Positions 8,803 to 18,528 of a stretch of 64,000 nucleotides of DNA are shown in pieces. Both the position numbers and the translations under genes were made by a program. The notes beneath the pieces were generated by a model. It made no database searches, was not told where the DNA came from, and saw only the letters and a list, made by a program, of their open reading frames with translations. Each line of letters starts with the position of its first letter. The stretch's first letter is position 1. This stretch comes from Musicola paradisiaca NCPPB 2511 (GTDB lineage Bacteria; Pseudomonadota; Gammaproteobacteria; Enterobacterales; Enterobacteriaceae): NCBI RefSeq assembly GCF_000400505.1, contig NZ_CM001857.1, positions 2,248,161 to 2,312,160 on the forward strand, given 5' to 3'.

Positions 8803-9789
8803 TCAGACGGTTTTCTTCGCCAATTGTTTGTAGCGGTCGAAAATGACCGCCGCCAGCAGGATCAGACCACGCACCACATACTGGGCGAAGGGCGAAATAT
8901 TCAGCAGGTTCATGGCGTTTTCCACCGTCCCCAGAATCAACACCCCAGCCACCACATAGGATATCTTGCCGATGCCGCCTTTCAGTGACACGCCGCCCAG
9001 TACGCAAGCTGAAATCACGATCAGCTCATAACCAATCGACGTCATCGGCTGGCCGCTGGTCATCCGTGACGCCAGGATGATGCCCGCCGCCGCGGAAACC
9101 AGCCCGGACAGGCCGAAAATAATGATTTTGGTTCGCACCACTGGCACCCCGGCCAACCGTGCCGCCTCCTCATTACCGCCGATCGCCAGCGTGTTACGGC
9201 CAAAGGTCGTCTTATTTAACAGCAACCCGAACAGCACCATACAGATAGCGGTTAGCCAGATCGGCGCCGGTAATCCCAGCCAGTTAGCATAGCCCAGGGT
9301 GAAAAAACGCTCGTCTTCAATCCCCACCGCTTTACCCTCCGAGATGATGTACGCCAGACCGCGCACAATCTGCATCGTGGCCAGCGTGGTGATCAGGGCG
9401 TTAATTTTCAGCTGGGCGATAACAAACCCGTTGAGCAGGCCGAACGCCATCCCCAGCAACAGCCCGGCGCCCACGCCGACCCACAGGCTTTCACTGATGT
9501 TGATCACCACCGCGGTGGTCACGCCGGCGCAGGCAATCACCGAAGCGACCGACAGGTCGAAATCCCCCGAGGCCAGACAAAACAACATGCCGCAGGCCAC
9601 CATGCCAGACATGGAAATCGCCAGCCCCAGCCCTTTCATGTTGACGAAGGTGGCGAAATTCGGCACGAATAACATACAAGCCAGGAACAATGCCGCAAAC
9701 ACCACCAACATGCCGTAGTTATCCCAGATGCGGGACAGGCTCAGGCCTTGTGATTTGCTGGCGTGGGTAGGAGAACTCACTGTAGACAT
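8803..9789 (-). CDS. araH: L-arabinose ABC transporter permease
   Basis: A 328-residue inner-membrane permease of the ribose/xylose/arabinose ABC family (BPD_transp_2 type). It is hydrophobic with eight to ten membrane segments and contains the family loop GGNEEAARLAGVPV, which contacts the ATPase, and CVLGGVSLKGGIGK. It starts 18 bases after araG and completes the transporter with AraF and AraG. High similarity to E. coli AraH (NISESLWVGVGAGLLLG, NISPFAQYVVRGLILL) supports arabinose specificity together with context. Confidence 0.95.
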   Translation of the reverse strand: MSTVSSPTHASKSQGLSLSRIWDNYGMLVVFAALFLACMLFVPNFATFVNMKGLGLAISMSGMVACGMLFCLASGDFDLSVASVIACAGVTTAVVINISESLWVGVGAGLLLGMAFGLLNGFVIAQLKINALITTLATMQIVRGLAYIISEGKAVGIEDERFFTLGYANWLGLPAPIWLTAICMVLFGLLLNKTTFGRNTLAIGGNEEAARLAGVPVVRTKIIIFGLSGLVSAAAGIILASRMTSGQPMTSIGYELIVISACVLGGVSLKGGIGKISYVVAGVLILGTVENAMNLLNISPFAQYVVRGLILLAAVIFDRYKQLAKKTV

Positions 9790-9807
9790 TTATCGACTCC
9801 TTGGCGG

Positions 9808-11328
9808 TCAGGCAACCGCGGGTTCAGTGGCGGTCGTTTTCAACATCGCCAGACTCAGGACCTTCTGTTCGCTGGCCTCATCGTGCGACAGCTCGCCGGA
9901 GACGGCGCCCTCACGCATGACCACGATGCGATCCGCCAACCCCAGCACTTCAGGCAGGTCGCTGGAGGCGAACAACACCGCAATACCCTGACGGGCCAGT
10001 TCATAAATCACATGGTAAATTTCGTGCTTGGCGCCTACATCAATGCCGCGCGTCGGCTCGTCCAGCATGATGACTTTCATCTCCTCCGATAACCAACGCC
10101 CCAAAATGGCCTTCTGCTGGTTGCCGCCGGACAGATTCATGATCAATTGCTCCGCCGAGGGCGTCTTGATATTCAATGACTGGATATGACGCTCGGCGTT
10201 CGCTTCTTCCCACGGCTCATTAATGATGAAACCGCCTTTGATATGTTTGCGACGGGCGCTGATGTTGATATTGTCCCGTACCGAGTGCACCGGAATGATA
10301 CCGTCGGCTTTGCGATCTTCCGGGCACAGCATCAGCCCGGCCTGGATCGCGGCGCCGGGCGTGCGAGCATGGAAGGGATGGCCATCCAGCAGCACCTCGC
10401 CGCCGGTCATGGCGGTGGCGCCGAACAACGCTTTCATCAACTCGCTGCGCCCTGCGCCCACCAGCCCGAACAGGCCGACGATCTCCCCGCTGCGCACGCT
10501 GAGCGATACCGGCGATTTCACGCCCGTGGCCTTGACCTCGCGCAGCACCAGACGTTCTTCGCCATGCGGCCGCGCCGCATAACCGTAAATATCGCCGATA
10601 TTGCGGCCGACCATCGCCTGCACCAATTGCTCATGGCTCACCTGCGCCACATCGTCGAAAGTATTCACATAGCGGCCGTCTTTGAACACGGTAATCGCGT
10701 CGCTGAGGGTGAAAATCTCCTCCATGCGATGGGACACATACAGGATGACCCGGCCTTCGGCCCGCAACTCCCGGATCACACGAAACAACTGTTCAATCTC
10801 ACGGGCGGAAAGCGAACTGGTGGGCTCGTCGAACGCAATGATCTTGGCGTTGCGCGCCAGCGCCTTGGCGATCTCCACCATCTGCCACTGGCCGATGGAG
10901 AGGTATTTCAACGGGGTATCCGGGTCGATATCCAGCCCCAGATGTTCCAGTTGCAGGCGGGATTCGTAACGCAGCAACGAATAATTCACGATGCCGCTTT
11001 TGTGCGGCAACTGCCCCAGATAGATGTTTTCGACCACCGTCATTTCCGGTACCAGATGCAGTTCCTGATAGATAATGGCGACACCGGCGTTTAGCGCTTC
11101 CATGGTATTGTTGAAGCGCACCGGTTGCCCTTTGATATGAATTTCCCCCTGCGAAGGGGCATAGTTGCCGCTCAGAATTTTCAGCAACGTGGATTTTCCT
11201 GCCCCGTTCTCCCCCATCAGCGCATGAATTTGCCCGGCCTGGCAGTCGAAACTGATGTCATCCAGCGCCTTTACGCCGGGAAATGTTTTGCCTATGCCGT
11301 GAAACGATAAATAGGGCGATGCGGTCAT
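9808..11328 (-). CDS. araG: L-arabinose ABC transporter ATP-binding protein
   Basis: A 506-residue cytoplasmic ATPase with two fused ABC domains. The first domain has Walker [10 protein letters not shown] (residues 39-47), signature [15 protein letters not shown] and Walker [13 protein letters not shown]. The second domain has a degenerate Walker A ([12 protein letters not shown]) with the signature [15 protein letters not shown] and Walker [15 protein letters not shown], as usual for sugar importers of this class. It lies between araF and araH and energises arabinose uptake. Confidence 0.96.
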   Translation of the reverse strand: MTASPYLSFHGIGKTFPGVKALDDISFDCQAGQIHALMGENGAGKSTLLKILSGNYAPSQGEIHIKGQPVRFNNTMEALNAGVAIIYQELHLVPEMTVVENIYLGQLPHKSGIVNYSLLRYESRLQLEHLGLDIDPDTPLKYLSIGQWQMVEIAKALARNAKIIAFDEPTSSLSAREIEQLFRVIRELRAEGRVILYVSHRMEEIFTLSDAITVFKDGRYVNTFDDVAQVSHEQLVQAMVGRNIGDIYGYAARPHGEERLVLREVKATGVKSPVSLSVRSGEIVGLFGLVGAGRSELMKALFGATAMTGGEVLLDGHPFHARTPGAAIQAGLMLCPEDRKADGIIPVHSVRDNINISARRKHIKGGFIINEPWEEANAERHIQSLNIKTPSAEQLIMNLSGGNQQKAILGRWLSEEMKVIMLDEPTRGIDVGAKHEIYHVIYELARQGIAVLFASSDLPEVLGLADRIVVMREGAVSGELSHDEASEQKVLSLAMLKTTATEPAVA

Positions 11329-11420
11329 TTCGGCTTCCTCGTTTTAAAGGGCGCATACTGCATGTCATCTTTACCCTGGCTGTACACAGAAAATATGCCT
11401 ATCCGTCGTTATCCTGGTGG

Positions 11421-11496
11421 CGGTGTGCGAGCCGCCTCGCACACCGATTTTCCGCGCTTTCGCGTCACCGGGACGCCACCACCAGCCGGTGACGCG
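11421..11496 (-). other. Two strong hairpins between araF and araG
   Basis: The first is a perfect eleven-pair stem, CGGTGTGCGAG and CTCGCACACCG, with loop CCGC (11421-11446). The second pairs CGCGTCACCGG with CCGGTGACGCG across a 14-base loop (11461-11496). Neither has a long T-tract. They lie in the araF-araG gap and could block 3' exonucleases or partly terminate, giving more AraF than AraGH. Confidence 0.75.
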
Positions 11497-11503
11497 ACGC
11501 GCC

Positions 11504-12487
11504 TTACATCAGGCCTTTTTTCTGCAGTTCCGTCTTAAAGTTGTCTCGGGTAATCAGCACCACCTCCGTCACTTCGGTGAACTTCGGTGGTTCTGCGCCT
11601 TTCGTCACCCAATTGAACAGCATCTGGATACTTTTATAGCCGTGGATATCCGGGCTCGGCAGTAGCGAACCATAGAACCCGGTCGGTTGAGCCTTGGACA
11701 GCTCGCTCACCGCATCCACCCCGTTGATGCCGATACCGATGACGTTTTCCGCCTTGAAGCCCTGGCCTTCGGTCGCGCGAACGCCGCCCAGTACGGTGTT
11801 GTCGTTCATGCCGACAATCAGCCAGTTTTTCACTTTGGGATGTTGCACCAGCATCGAATTACCCGCGTCAAACGCGCCGGGGATATCATTGGATTTGGTG
11901 GGAACCTGGTAGATTTGTTTTTCCGGGAAGCCGGCGGTTTTCAGGGCATCCATAGAACCGGTCGTGCGGCGGCGCGCGGTATCCAGCTCGTTGGCGGTGA
12001 TCGCCATCACGGCGGTCTCTTCCAGTTTCCAGCCGCGTTTTTTCATTTCCTTCCACAGTTCCTGGCCCTGACGTTCGCCGATTTTGGTCGCCGCCATCAT
12101 CACCAGCGGTACCGTATCCATCGGTTGCCCTTTGGCGTTGACGAACTGGTCGTCCACCGTCACCACTTTCAGGTTATAGCTGCGCGCCTTGGCGACAATA
12201 GCCGGCCCCAGTTTCGGGTCAGGGGTACAGATAACAAAACCTTTGGCGCCGCTGGCCGCCAGACTGTCGATGGCGTTGAGGGTTTTCTCGCCATCCGGCA
12301 CGGCGATTTTGATCACATCAAACCCCAGGTCTTTACCGGCCTTGTCCGCGAATCGCCACTCCGTCTGGAACCAGGGCTCCTCCGGCTGTTTGACCAGGAA
12401 CCCCAGCTTCATCGTCTCGGCGATAGCCGATTGTGACATAACTGCCGCCAGTCCGACCGCCGCCAGCACCTTAGTGAATTTATGCAT
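11504..12487 (-). CDS. araF: L-arabinose-binding periplasmic protein
   Basis: A 327-residue periplasmic solute-binding protein. Residues 1-23 form a signal peptide ending SAIA, and the mature protein begins ETMKLGFLVKQPEEPWFQTEW, which closely matches E. coli arabinose-binding protein. The type I binding-protein pattern is clear throughout (VIKIAVPDGEKTLNAIDSL, IVGMNDNTVLGGVRATEG, IGIGINGVDAVSEL). First gene of the araFGH transporter operon, divergent from araB. Confidence 0.96.
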   Translation of the reverse strand: MHKFTKVLAAVGLAAVMSQSAIAETMKLGFLVKQPEEPWFQTEWRFADKAGKDLGFDVIKIAVPDGEKTLNAIDSLAASGAKGFVICTPDPKLGPAIVAKARSYNLKVVTVDDQFVNAKGQPMDTVPLVMMAATKIGERQGQELWKEMKKRGWKLEETAVMAITANELDTARRRTTGSMDALKTAGFPEKQIYQVPTKSNDIPGAFDAGNSMLVQHPKVKNWLIVGMNDNTVLGGVRATEGQGFKAENVIGIGINGVDAVSELSKAQPTGFYGSLLPSPDIHGYKSIQMLFNWVTKGAEPPKFTEVTEVVLITRDNFKTELQKKGLM

Positions 12488-12545
12488 GGTTTTCTCCGCT
12501 CGTTGTTATCCTGCATGGGCCGACATCCGGTTGCATCGGCCTGCA

Positions 12546-12559
12546 TGTAAACGCTTTCG
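12546..12559. promoter_or_regulatory. LacI-family-like operator upstream of araF
   Basis: TGTAAACGCTTTCG matches the general LacI/GalR-family pattern TGNAANCGNTTNCA at all specified positions but the last. It lies about 60 bases upstream of the araF start codon. Which regulator would bind is unknown. Confidence 0.4.
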
Positions 12560-12581
12560 GTAAGATTGTTCTTTTAACAGT

Positions 12582-12614
12582 TGAGTAAAAACAATCAGTT
12601 ATCGTTTTTACTCA
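12582..12614. promoter_or_regulatory. Perfect inverted repeat in the ara regulatory region
   Basis: TGAGTAAAAAC and GTTTTTACTCA are perfect eleven-base arms separated by eleven bases, so arm centres are about two helical turns apart. AraC normally binds direct repeats, so this fits a dimeric regulator other than AraC better, or an RNA hairpin. Confidence 0.6.
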
Positions 12615-12735
12615 CTCTGCGTCCTCAGACGCGGTAAGTTGTAGCCGTTATTTTGAGCAGGAATAGAGAGCGTTATCACATTCAGAAACTACAGCCGATT
12701 AATACATATATTCAGCGAATTTAACCTGCCATTAA

Positions 12736-12755
12736 CCTATGACTGCCATCACAAA
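12736..12755 (+). promoter_or_regulatory. Candidate CRP site upstream of araB
   Basis: TATGA-CTGCCA-TCACA matches nine of ten core positions of the CRP consensus TGTGA-N6-TCACA. It lies about 115 bases before the araB start, reasonable for catabolite control of an arabinose operon. A weaker candidate overlaps 12665-12680. Confidence 0.45.
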
Positions 12756-12868
12756 AACCCTCGCCATGGCAGAAAGATGCATACTTCCAGCTAACCCTTC
12801 CTCACTACCTCACCACGGCCTGTCTATCGTAAACAGCATTACCTCCCATGACTTACAGGAGCAGAACG

Positions 12869-14560
12869 ATGAGTGCGGGTGCGATTACTCTGGGCCTCGA
12901 CTTTGGCAGCGACTCTGTCCGTGCGCTGGCGGTGGATTGCCAGCAAGGACGGGAACTGGAAACCGAGGTTGTCTACTATCCGCGCTGGCGTCAGGGAAAA
13001 TACTGCCATCCCGCCAGCAACCAATTCCGTCATCATCCCCTGGACTATATAGAAGCCATGGAACAGGCGATGCGCGCGGTAATCACCCGTCTGTCGGCGA
13101 CGCAACGGCAGCAGATTGTGGCCATCGGCGTCGATACCACCGGTTCCACGCCGGCTCCCATCGATGATCAGGGTACGGTGCTCGCCCTGCGGCCGGAATT
13201 TGCCGACAACCCCAACGCCATGTTCGTGTTATGGAAGGATCACACCGCCATCGAAGAGGCCGAGGCCATCAACCGGCTCTGCCACGACGGCCAGTTCCCC
13301 GACTACACCCGCTACATCGGCGGCGTTTATTCATCCGAATGGTTCTGGGCCAAGATCCTGCATGTAACCCGCGCGGATCAGGCGGTGCGTCAGGCTGCGG
13401 TGGCCTGGGTTGAGCTGTGTGACTGGATCCCCGCCCTGCTTTCCGGCACCACCGCGCCGGATACCCTGCGGCGCGGTCGTTGCAGCGCCGGGCACAAATC
13501 GTTGTGGCATCCTTCCTGGGGCGGACTGCCGCCGCAGAATTTTTTGCAGGCGCTGGATCCCTGCCTGACGGAAACGTTGCGTTATCCGATGTTCACCGAC
13601 ACCTGGACCGCCGACCATCCGGTCGGCAAGTTAACGCCGCTCTGGGCGCAGCGTCTGGGGCTGTCCGAGCAGGTGACGATCGCCGGCGGCGCGTTCGACT
13701 GCCATATGGGGGCCGTCGGCGCCGGCGCGCAGCCCTATACCCTGGTGAAGGTGATCGGTACCTCAACCTGCGACATCCTGATCGCTGATGATGCGCGTGT
13801 CGGCGACCGTACCATTGCCGGGATCTGCGGCCAGGTCAATGGTAGCGTCGTCCCGGATTTTATTGGGCTGGAGGCGGGACAATCGGCATTCGGCGACATG
13901 TACGCCTGGTTCGGCCGCCTGCTCAGTTGGCCGTTGCAGCAAGCAGCCGTCACATATCCGGAACTGGCGCCGCGCCTCGACACAATACAGAGCGGGCTGC
14001 TGGCGCAATTAACACAGCGCTGGGCCGACAACCCGACGCTGGATCACCTGCCCGTGGTGCTGGACTGGTTCAACGGCCGCCGCACGCCGTTTGCTAACCA
14101 GCGGCTGAAGGGCGTGATTACCGATCTCAATCTCGGCACTGATGCGCCGACGCTGTTCGGCGGCTTTATTGCCGCCACGGCATTCGGCGCCCGCGCCATC
14201 ATGGAGTGTTTCGAATCGCAGCATATCCCGGTGGACAATCTGCTGGCGCTGGGGGGGATCGCCCGGAAATCCCCGGCCATCATGCAGGTTTGCACCGACG
14301 TGATGAACCGACCGCTGCAAATCGTTGCGTCCGATCAGTGCTGCGCGCTAGGCGCGGCGATTTTCGCCGCCGTCGCGGCAGGCGTGCACGCCGATATTCC
14401 GACAGCGCAACAGCATATGGCCAGCCGCATCGAACGGACGCTGACGCCGGATCCCGCTCGCGTCGCCTGTTACCAACAACGGTATGAACGTTATCAGTCC
14501 TGGTGTCGTATCGCCGAACCGGCCTATGACGCGGTCGCAACGGCACCACGGACACATTGA
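12869..14560 (+). CDS. araB: Ribulokinase
   Basis: FGGY-family sugar kinase that phosphorylates L-ribulose to L-ribulose 5-phosphate. The 563-residue protein begins [24 protein letters not shown], which contains the phosphate-binding motif and matches E. coli AraB. Other landmarks are [37 protein letters not shown] and the C-terminal [11 protein letters not shown] segment. An in-frame ATG at 12848 would add seven residues, but AGGAG lies seven bases before 12869, so the later start is used. araA follows after 51 bases. Confidence 0.96.
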   Translation: MSAGAITLGLDFGSDSVRALAVDCQQGRELETEVVYYPRWRQGKYCHPASNQFRHHPLDYIEAMEQAMRAVITRLSATQRQQIVAIGVDTTGSTPAPIDDQGTVLALRPEFADNPNAMFVLWKDHTAIEEAEAINRLCHDGQFPDYTRYIGGVYSSEWFWAKILHVTRADQAVRQAAVAWVELCDWIPALLSGTTAPDTLRRGRCSAGHKSLWHPSWGGLPPQNFLQALDPCLTETLRYPMFTDTWTADHPVGKLTPLWAQRLGLSEQVTIAGGAFDCHMGAVGAGAQPYTLVKVIGTSTCDILIADDARVGDRTIAGICGQVNGSVVPDFIGLEAGQSAFGDMYAWFGRLLSWPLQQAAVTYPELAPRLDTIQSGLLAQLTQRWADNPTLDHLPVVLDWFNGRRTPFANQRLKGVITDLNLGTDAPTLFGGFIAATAFGARAIMECFESQHIPVDNLLALGGIARKSPAIMQVCTDVMNRPLQIVASDQCCALGAAIFAAVAAGVHADIPTAQQHMASRIERTLTPDPARVACYQQRYERYQSWCRIAEPAYDAVATAPRTH

Positions 14561-14611
14561 CAGCGAAGAACCCCGTTTACTTTCTCCCTGGGAGCCTACA
14601 CAGGAGTTATC

Positions 14612-16120
14612 ATGGAACAATTCAAGCAGCTTGAAGTCTGGTTTGTGATTGGCAGCCAGCATCTCTACGGCCCGGAGTCGCTTCGGCAGGTCAAGGAAAA
14701 TGCGGAAAAGGTCGTCAACGGGCTGAACCGGGATGCCGGGCTGCCCGTCCGTCTGGTGCTGAAGCCATTGGCGAAAACCCCCGACGAAATCACCGCGCTA
14801 TGCCGCGACGCTAATCATCAGGAAAGTTGCATCGGTCTGCTGACTTGGCTACATACTTTTTCGCCATCAAAAATGTGGATCGGCGGGCTACGCATCCTCA
14901 ACAAACCATTGCTGCAATTCCACACCCAGTTCAATGCCGATATTCCCTGGGAAACCATGGATATGGATTTTATGAACCTCAATCAGACCGCACACGGCGG
15001 CCGTGAGTTCGGGTTTATCGGCGCCCGGATGCGGCTGTCGCATCAGGTGGTGGTCGGCCACTGGCAGGATAGCCGTTCCCATGCGCGCATCGCCAAATGG
15101 ATGCGGGTAGCGGCCGCCCAGCAGGAAAGCCGCCAGCTTCGCATCGCGCGCTTCGGCGATAACATGCGCGAAGTTGCCGTCACCGAAGGGGATAAAGTCA
15201 GCGCGCAGATCCAGTTCGGCTATTCCGTCAGCGCCTGGGGGCTGGGTGATCTGGTTGGCGTGGTGGACGACGTCGGTCAGGGCGATATCGACGCCCTGGT
15301 GGAAGAGTATGAAACCAGTTACATCCTGACGGATGCGCTCAGGTTAAACGGCGCTAAACGCCAGAACCTGCTGGATGCCGCCCGCATCGAGATCGGCCTG
15401 CGGCGTTTTCTGGAACAGGGCCACTTCAAGGCGTTCACGACCAATTTCGAAAATCTCTATGGTTTGAAGCAGCTACCCGGTCTGGCGGTTCAACGTTTGA
15501 TGCAGCAAGGATACGGCTTCGGCGCCGAAGGCGACTGGAAAACCGCCGCGCTGCTGCGCATCATGAAAGTCATGGCTGGCGGTTTATCCGGCGGCACCTC
15601 GTTTATGGAGGATTACACCTACCACTTCGAGCCCGGCAATGAAATGGTGGTGGGCGCGCACATGTTGGAGGTGTGTCCCAGCATCGCGAAAGAAGAAAAA
15701 CCCCTGTTGGATGCCCAATACCTCGGTATCGGCGGTAAAGCCGATCCCGCCCGGCTGATTTTCTCCACACCGGCGGGGGCCGCGCTCAATGCCTCGTTGA
15801 TCGATATGGGCGACCGCTTCCGTCTGTTGGTAAATCAGGTGGATACCGTCGAACAGCCGCATCCGCTGCCCAAACTGCCGGTGGCGCGCGCGCTGTGGCG
15901 CGCCCAACCGTCGTTAGAGGTTGCCGCTGAAGCCTGGATCATCGCCGGCGGCGCGCATCATACGGTCTTTACCCAGGCGCTGGATCTTGAGTATTTGCGC
16001 TTATACGCAGAAATGAATCAGATTGAATTAACCGTTATCGACAAGGACACTACACTGCCGGCATTGCGTGATGCGCTACGCTGGAACGACCTCTACTACC
16101 GGCTGAATAGCCACGGCTAA
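14612..16120 (+). CDS. araA: L-arabinose isomerase
   Basis: A 502-residue cytoplasmic, manganese-dependent enzyme converting L-arabinose to L-ribulose. It has the characteristic start [13 protein letters not shown], the [10 protein letters not shown] segment, the [16 protein letters not shown] region and [13 protein letters not shown] with metal-ligand glutamates, and a late GGAHHTV segment with a metal-binding histidine. SD AGGAG precedes the ATG. In E. coli araD follows directly; here the downstream 770 bases hold no aldolase or epimerase gene. Confidence 0.97.
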   Translation: MEQFKQLEVWFVIGSQHLYGPESLRQVKENAEKVVNGLNRDAGLPVRLVLKPLAKTPDEITALCRDANHQESCIGLLTWLHTFSPSKMWIGGLRILNKPLLQFHTQFNADIPWETMDMDFMNLNQTAHGGREFGFIGARMRLSHQVVVGHWQDSRSHARIAKWMRVAAAQQESRQLRIARFGDNMREVAVTEGDKVSAQIQFGYSVSAWGLGDLVGVVDDVGQGDIDALVEEYETSYILTDALRLNGAKRQNLLDAARIEIGLRRFLEQGHFKAFTTNFENLYGLKQLPGLAVQRLMQQGYGFGAEGDWKTAALLRIMKVMAGGLSGGTSFMEDYTYHFEPGNEMVVGAHMLEVCPSIAKEEKPLLDAQYLGIGGKADPARLIFSTPAGAALNASLIDMGDRFRLLVNQVDTVEQPHPLPKLPVARALWRAQPSLEVAAEAWIIAGGAHHTVFTQALDLEYLRLYAEMNQIELTVIDKDTTLPALRDALRWNDLYYRLNSHG

Positions 16121-16130
16121 TCCTCGATAC

Positions 16131-16150
16131 GCAGCACGGCCCCGTGCTGC
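16131..16150 (+). terminator. Hairpin after araA
   Basis: GCAGCACG and CGTGCTGC form an eight-pair GC-rich stem with loop GCCC ten bases after the araA stop. No T-tract follows, so it may be a stabilising hairpin or a factor-dependent end of araBA. Confidence 0.45.
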
Positions 16151-16893
16151 GCCCCCGAGCGGTACCCATCCTATCTATTCGCACTATGCCATTCGCTTCC
16201 TGGCAACATCCTCCGCCATTTCAGTTTGCCGGCAATAATGGCAATGCGCATCAATGATGTTAACTGACGACCGCAGTCGACATCATCGCACCGTCATTTC
16301 ATTCGCAATTATCGCAGCAACATCCGTAAAGTTATTAAACGTGAAAATCGTAACACGGGAATTAATCGCCCAATTAACAGCGTTAATTAATCGAAAAGAA
16401 ATATTCCCGTTATCGTTAACTTGCAGACATGTTGGTTTTTCATACACGGACTATCTCAGCCGTTGAAAACAGCCAATCCAGGCTATCTTCCCCGAGCGAC
16501 TATGTTATTTCAGATATTAATTATCATTAACTGTCTCGCTGATAAATCATATTAACACCCCCGGCCATAACATTGCGCAATGATTCACCAAGCGCTTTTT
16601 TAATGATAAATCCGGGAGGGGAAATAGGGTTGAGAATAGACACAATCAAGAAAAATCAATTTAATATCAAAAAATTGAGAAATAGCTCACTCTTTTTTTG
16701 ATGATAGCGCTAAGCATTAACCCAACCCCTATTCTTGCCATTATATTCGGCACACCTATCAAGGTGCGGGGTATTATGCTTTCCGTCACTAACAGCCTGC
16801 CATAACCTTTCTTTTTGAATTTGGGTATGGACAGTTTTAAAAGGAAGAATATACTGATTTCCCTTCATCCTTTTATTTATTGATTGCTGCATA
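16151..16893. other. Gap between araA and cnu, no supported gene
   Basis: AT-rich stretch of about 740 bases. I see no araD, no blr (the small gene before cnu in E. coli) and no RNA gene. A 60-codon open frame on the minus strand (16710-16892) starts next to cnu but lacks a ribosome binding site and is not recognised. The cnu promoter should lie in the last 200 bases. Confidence 0.5.
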
Positions 16894-17109
16894 ATGAGCG
16901 TCTACGAATATTTACTTAAATTCAGAAAAGTCAGTACACCAGAAAGTCTCGAAAAATTGTTCGACCATCTCAATTATTCTCTGACCGACAGTCATGAAAT
17001 TATCAATATGTATCGAGCGGCCGATCACCGTCGCGCTGAATTAGCGGCAGGCGGAAAATTATTTGATGTCGGCTGCGTACCAAAATCAGTTTGGCACTTT
17101 GTCGTCTAA
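16894..17109 (+). CDS. cnu: OriC-binding nucleoid protein Cnu (YdgT), Hha family
   Basis: A 71-residue Hha/YmoA-family protein that partners H-NS or StpA in silencing and was described as binding ori[44 protein letters not shown] and PKSVWHFVV align with E. coli Cnu over the full length. No strong Shine-Dalgarno precedes the ATG. The last codons and stop lie inside the first copy of a 16-bp tandem repeat. hns, its probable partner, is at the other end of this window. Confidence 0.93.
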   Translation: MSVYEYLLKFRKVSTPESLEKLFDHLNYSLTDSHEIINMYRAADHRRAELAAGGKLFDVGCVPKSVWHFVV

Positions 17110-17177
17110 GTGCTTTGTCGTCTAAGTGCTTTGTCGTCTAAGTGCTTTGTCGTCTAAGTGCTTTGTCGACTAAGCAC
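17098..17177 (+). repeat. 16-bp tandem repeat overlapping the cnu stop codon
   Basis: Four perfect copies of TTTGTCGTCTAAGTGC followed by a fifth copy with two changes. The first copy encodes the last residues and TAA stop of cnu, so the repeat grew by duplication of the gene's 3' end. The period is not a multiple of three. Confidence 0.95.
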
Positions 17178-17371
17178 GCAATGGACGCCGAACCGCATTG
17201 ATCAGTGGTTCTGCGAGTAAAAAACCGCCGCCACACGATGTGTTGATCGCTGAAAAACGCACCATGCAGGCTTCATACCTCAACAACGGCTCAATATCCC
17301 TACTTCGGGTAAGTTGTCGAACCGACGACAATGCCGGATAATACGCGGGTTTTTGGTTGTTAGGCACTGCA

Positions 17372-17953
17372 ATGAGCGAATACATACTGTTATTTGTTGG
17401 CACTATCCTGGTCAACAACTTCGTCCTGGTGAAATTTCTGGGACTCTGCCCTTTCATGGGCGTATCCAAAAAACTCGAGACCGCTATCGGCATGGGGTTT
17501 GCCACCACGTTTGTCATGACCGTGGCGTCGGTTTTCGCGTGGCTGGTCAACGCCTATATTCTGCTGCCGCTGAGCCTGGTTTATCTGCGCACGCTGGCGT
17601 TTATTCTGGTACTGGCGGTGGTGGTTCAGTTCACCGAACTGGCCGTCCGGAAGACCAGCCCAACACTCTACCGCCTGCTTGGGATCTTTCTGCCGCTGAT
17701 CACGACTAACTGTGCCGTCCTCGGCGTCGCACTGCTCAACGTGAACCAGTCGCACAATTTTCTGCAGTCCACCGTATACGGTTTCAGCGCAGCGCTAGGT
17801 TTCTCTCTCGTTATGGTGTTGTTCGCTTCGTTGCGTGAGCGCATCACCGTTGCGGATGTGCCTGCGCCGTTCCGCGGCTCCTCCATCGCTCTGGTCACTG
17901 CCGGGCTGATGTCGTTAGCCTTTATGGGCTTTACCGGATTGGTGAAATTCTGA
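17372..17953 (+). CDS. rsxA: Electron transport complex subunit RsxA
   Basis: A 193-residue integral inner-membrane subunit, with about six membrane helices, of the Rsx/Rnf complex; in E. coli the complex keeps SoxR reduced. The start [30 protein letters not shown] matches E. coli RsxA, so the ATG at 17372 is used rather than an in-frame upstream start. Conserved NNFVLV..GLCPF and TNCAVLG motifs lie in membrane segments and carry the cysteines that coordinate a membrane iron-sulfur site in this family. rsxB overlaps the stop by one base. Confidence 0.95.
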   Translation: MSEYILLFVGTILVNNFVLVKFLGLCPFMGVSKKLETAIGMGFATTFVMTVASVFAWLVNAYILLPLSLVYLRTLAFILVLAVVVQFTELAVRKTSPTLYRLLGIFLPLITTNCAVLGVALLNVNQSHNFLQSTVYGFSAALGFSLVMVLFASLRERITVADVPAPFRGSSIALVTAGLMSLAFMGFTGLVKF

Positions 17954-18528
17954 TGGATGCAATTTGGATCGCTATCGCAGCGCTCTGTGCTCTGGCGCTG
18001 ATTTCCGGGCTCATTCTGGGCTTTGCCTCACGTTACTTTCGCGTCGACAGTAATCCGTTGGCGGAAGAAGTTGAAGCGCTCCTGCCTCAAAGCCAGTGCG
18101 GTCAATGCGGCTACCCAGGATGCCGCCCTTACGCCGAAGCCATTGCACTGAATGGCGAACACATCAACAAGTGCGTACCGGGCGGCGAACCGTTGATGTT
18201 AAAACTGGCCGAGCGTCTGAATATTGACCCACAGCCGTTGTCGGACGATATTCCGCCGGAGCCGCAGCGGCAGGTGGCCTGGATCGATGAAAGCAACTGT
18301 ATCGGTTGCACCAAATGCATTCAGGCTTGCCCGGTGGATGCGATTGTCGGCAGCACCCGCGCCATCCATACCGTGATCAGCGATCTGTGCACCGGCTGCG
18401 ATCTGTGCATACCGCCTTGCCCGACCGACTGTATCGAACTGCGGCCGCTCACGCCGACGATCGCCGACTGGAAATGGGATTTGGAAACCATTCCGGTGCG
18501 CGTTATTCAGGTAGAAACCCATGCTTAA
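17953..18528 (+). CDS. rsxB: Electron transport complex subunit RsxB (iron-sulfur protein)
   Basis: A 191-residue membrane-anchored ferredoxin subunit. It has an N-terminal membrane helix, a four-cysteine 4Fe-4S domain (CGQCGYPGC then a later Cys in INKCVPGG) and two ferredoxin-type clusters ([14 protein letters not shown] and [14 protein letters not shown]). Its ATG overlaps the rsxA TGA, and its end overlaps rsxC by eight bases, so the genes are translationally linked. Confidence 0.96.
   Translation: MDAIWIAIAALCALALISGLILGFASRYFRVDSNPLAEEVEALLPQSQCGQCGYPGCRPYAEAIALNGEHINKCVPGGEPLMLKLAERLNIDPQPLSDDIPPEPQRQVAWIDESNCIGCTKCIQACPVDAIVGSTRAIHTVISDLCTGCDLCIPPCPTDCIELRPLTPTIADWKWDLETIPVRVIQVETHA

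Larger units (their letters stand above)
12488..12868. promoter_or_regulatory. araF-araB divergent regulatory region
   Basis: A 381-base intergenic region serving araFGH to the left and araBA to the right. It contains a LacI-family-like site (12546-12559), an eleven-base-arm palindrome (12582-12614), a candidate CRP site (12736-12755) and the repeated TTAACC motif at 12720-12737. I could not place AraC half-sites confidently. SD AGGAG precedes araB at 12857-12861. Confidence 0.7.

Noticed and set aside
10186..11094. 302-codon plus-strand frame opposite araG
   Set aside because: Shadow of the well-supported araG gene; composition (His, Gln, Arg rich) is typical of antisense frames in GC-rich genes.
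16121..16893. Possible blr or araD gene in the araA-cnu gap
   Set aside because: No frame there encodes anything resembling Blr or a ribulose 5-phosphate epimerase.
17098..17177. CRISPR-like array at the cnu repeat
   Set aside because: Units are directly contiguous 16-mers without spacers.
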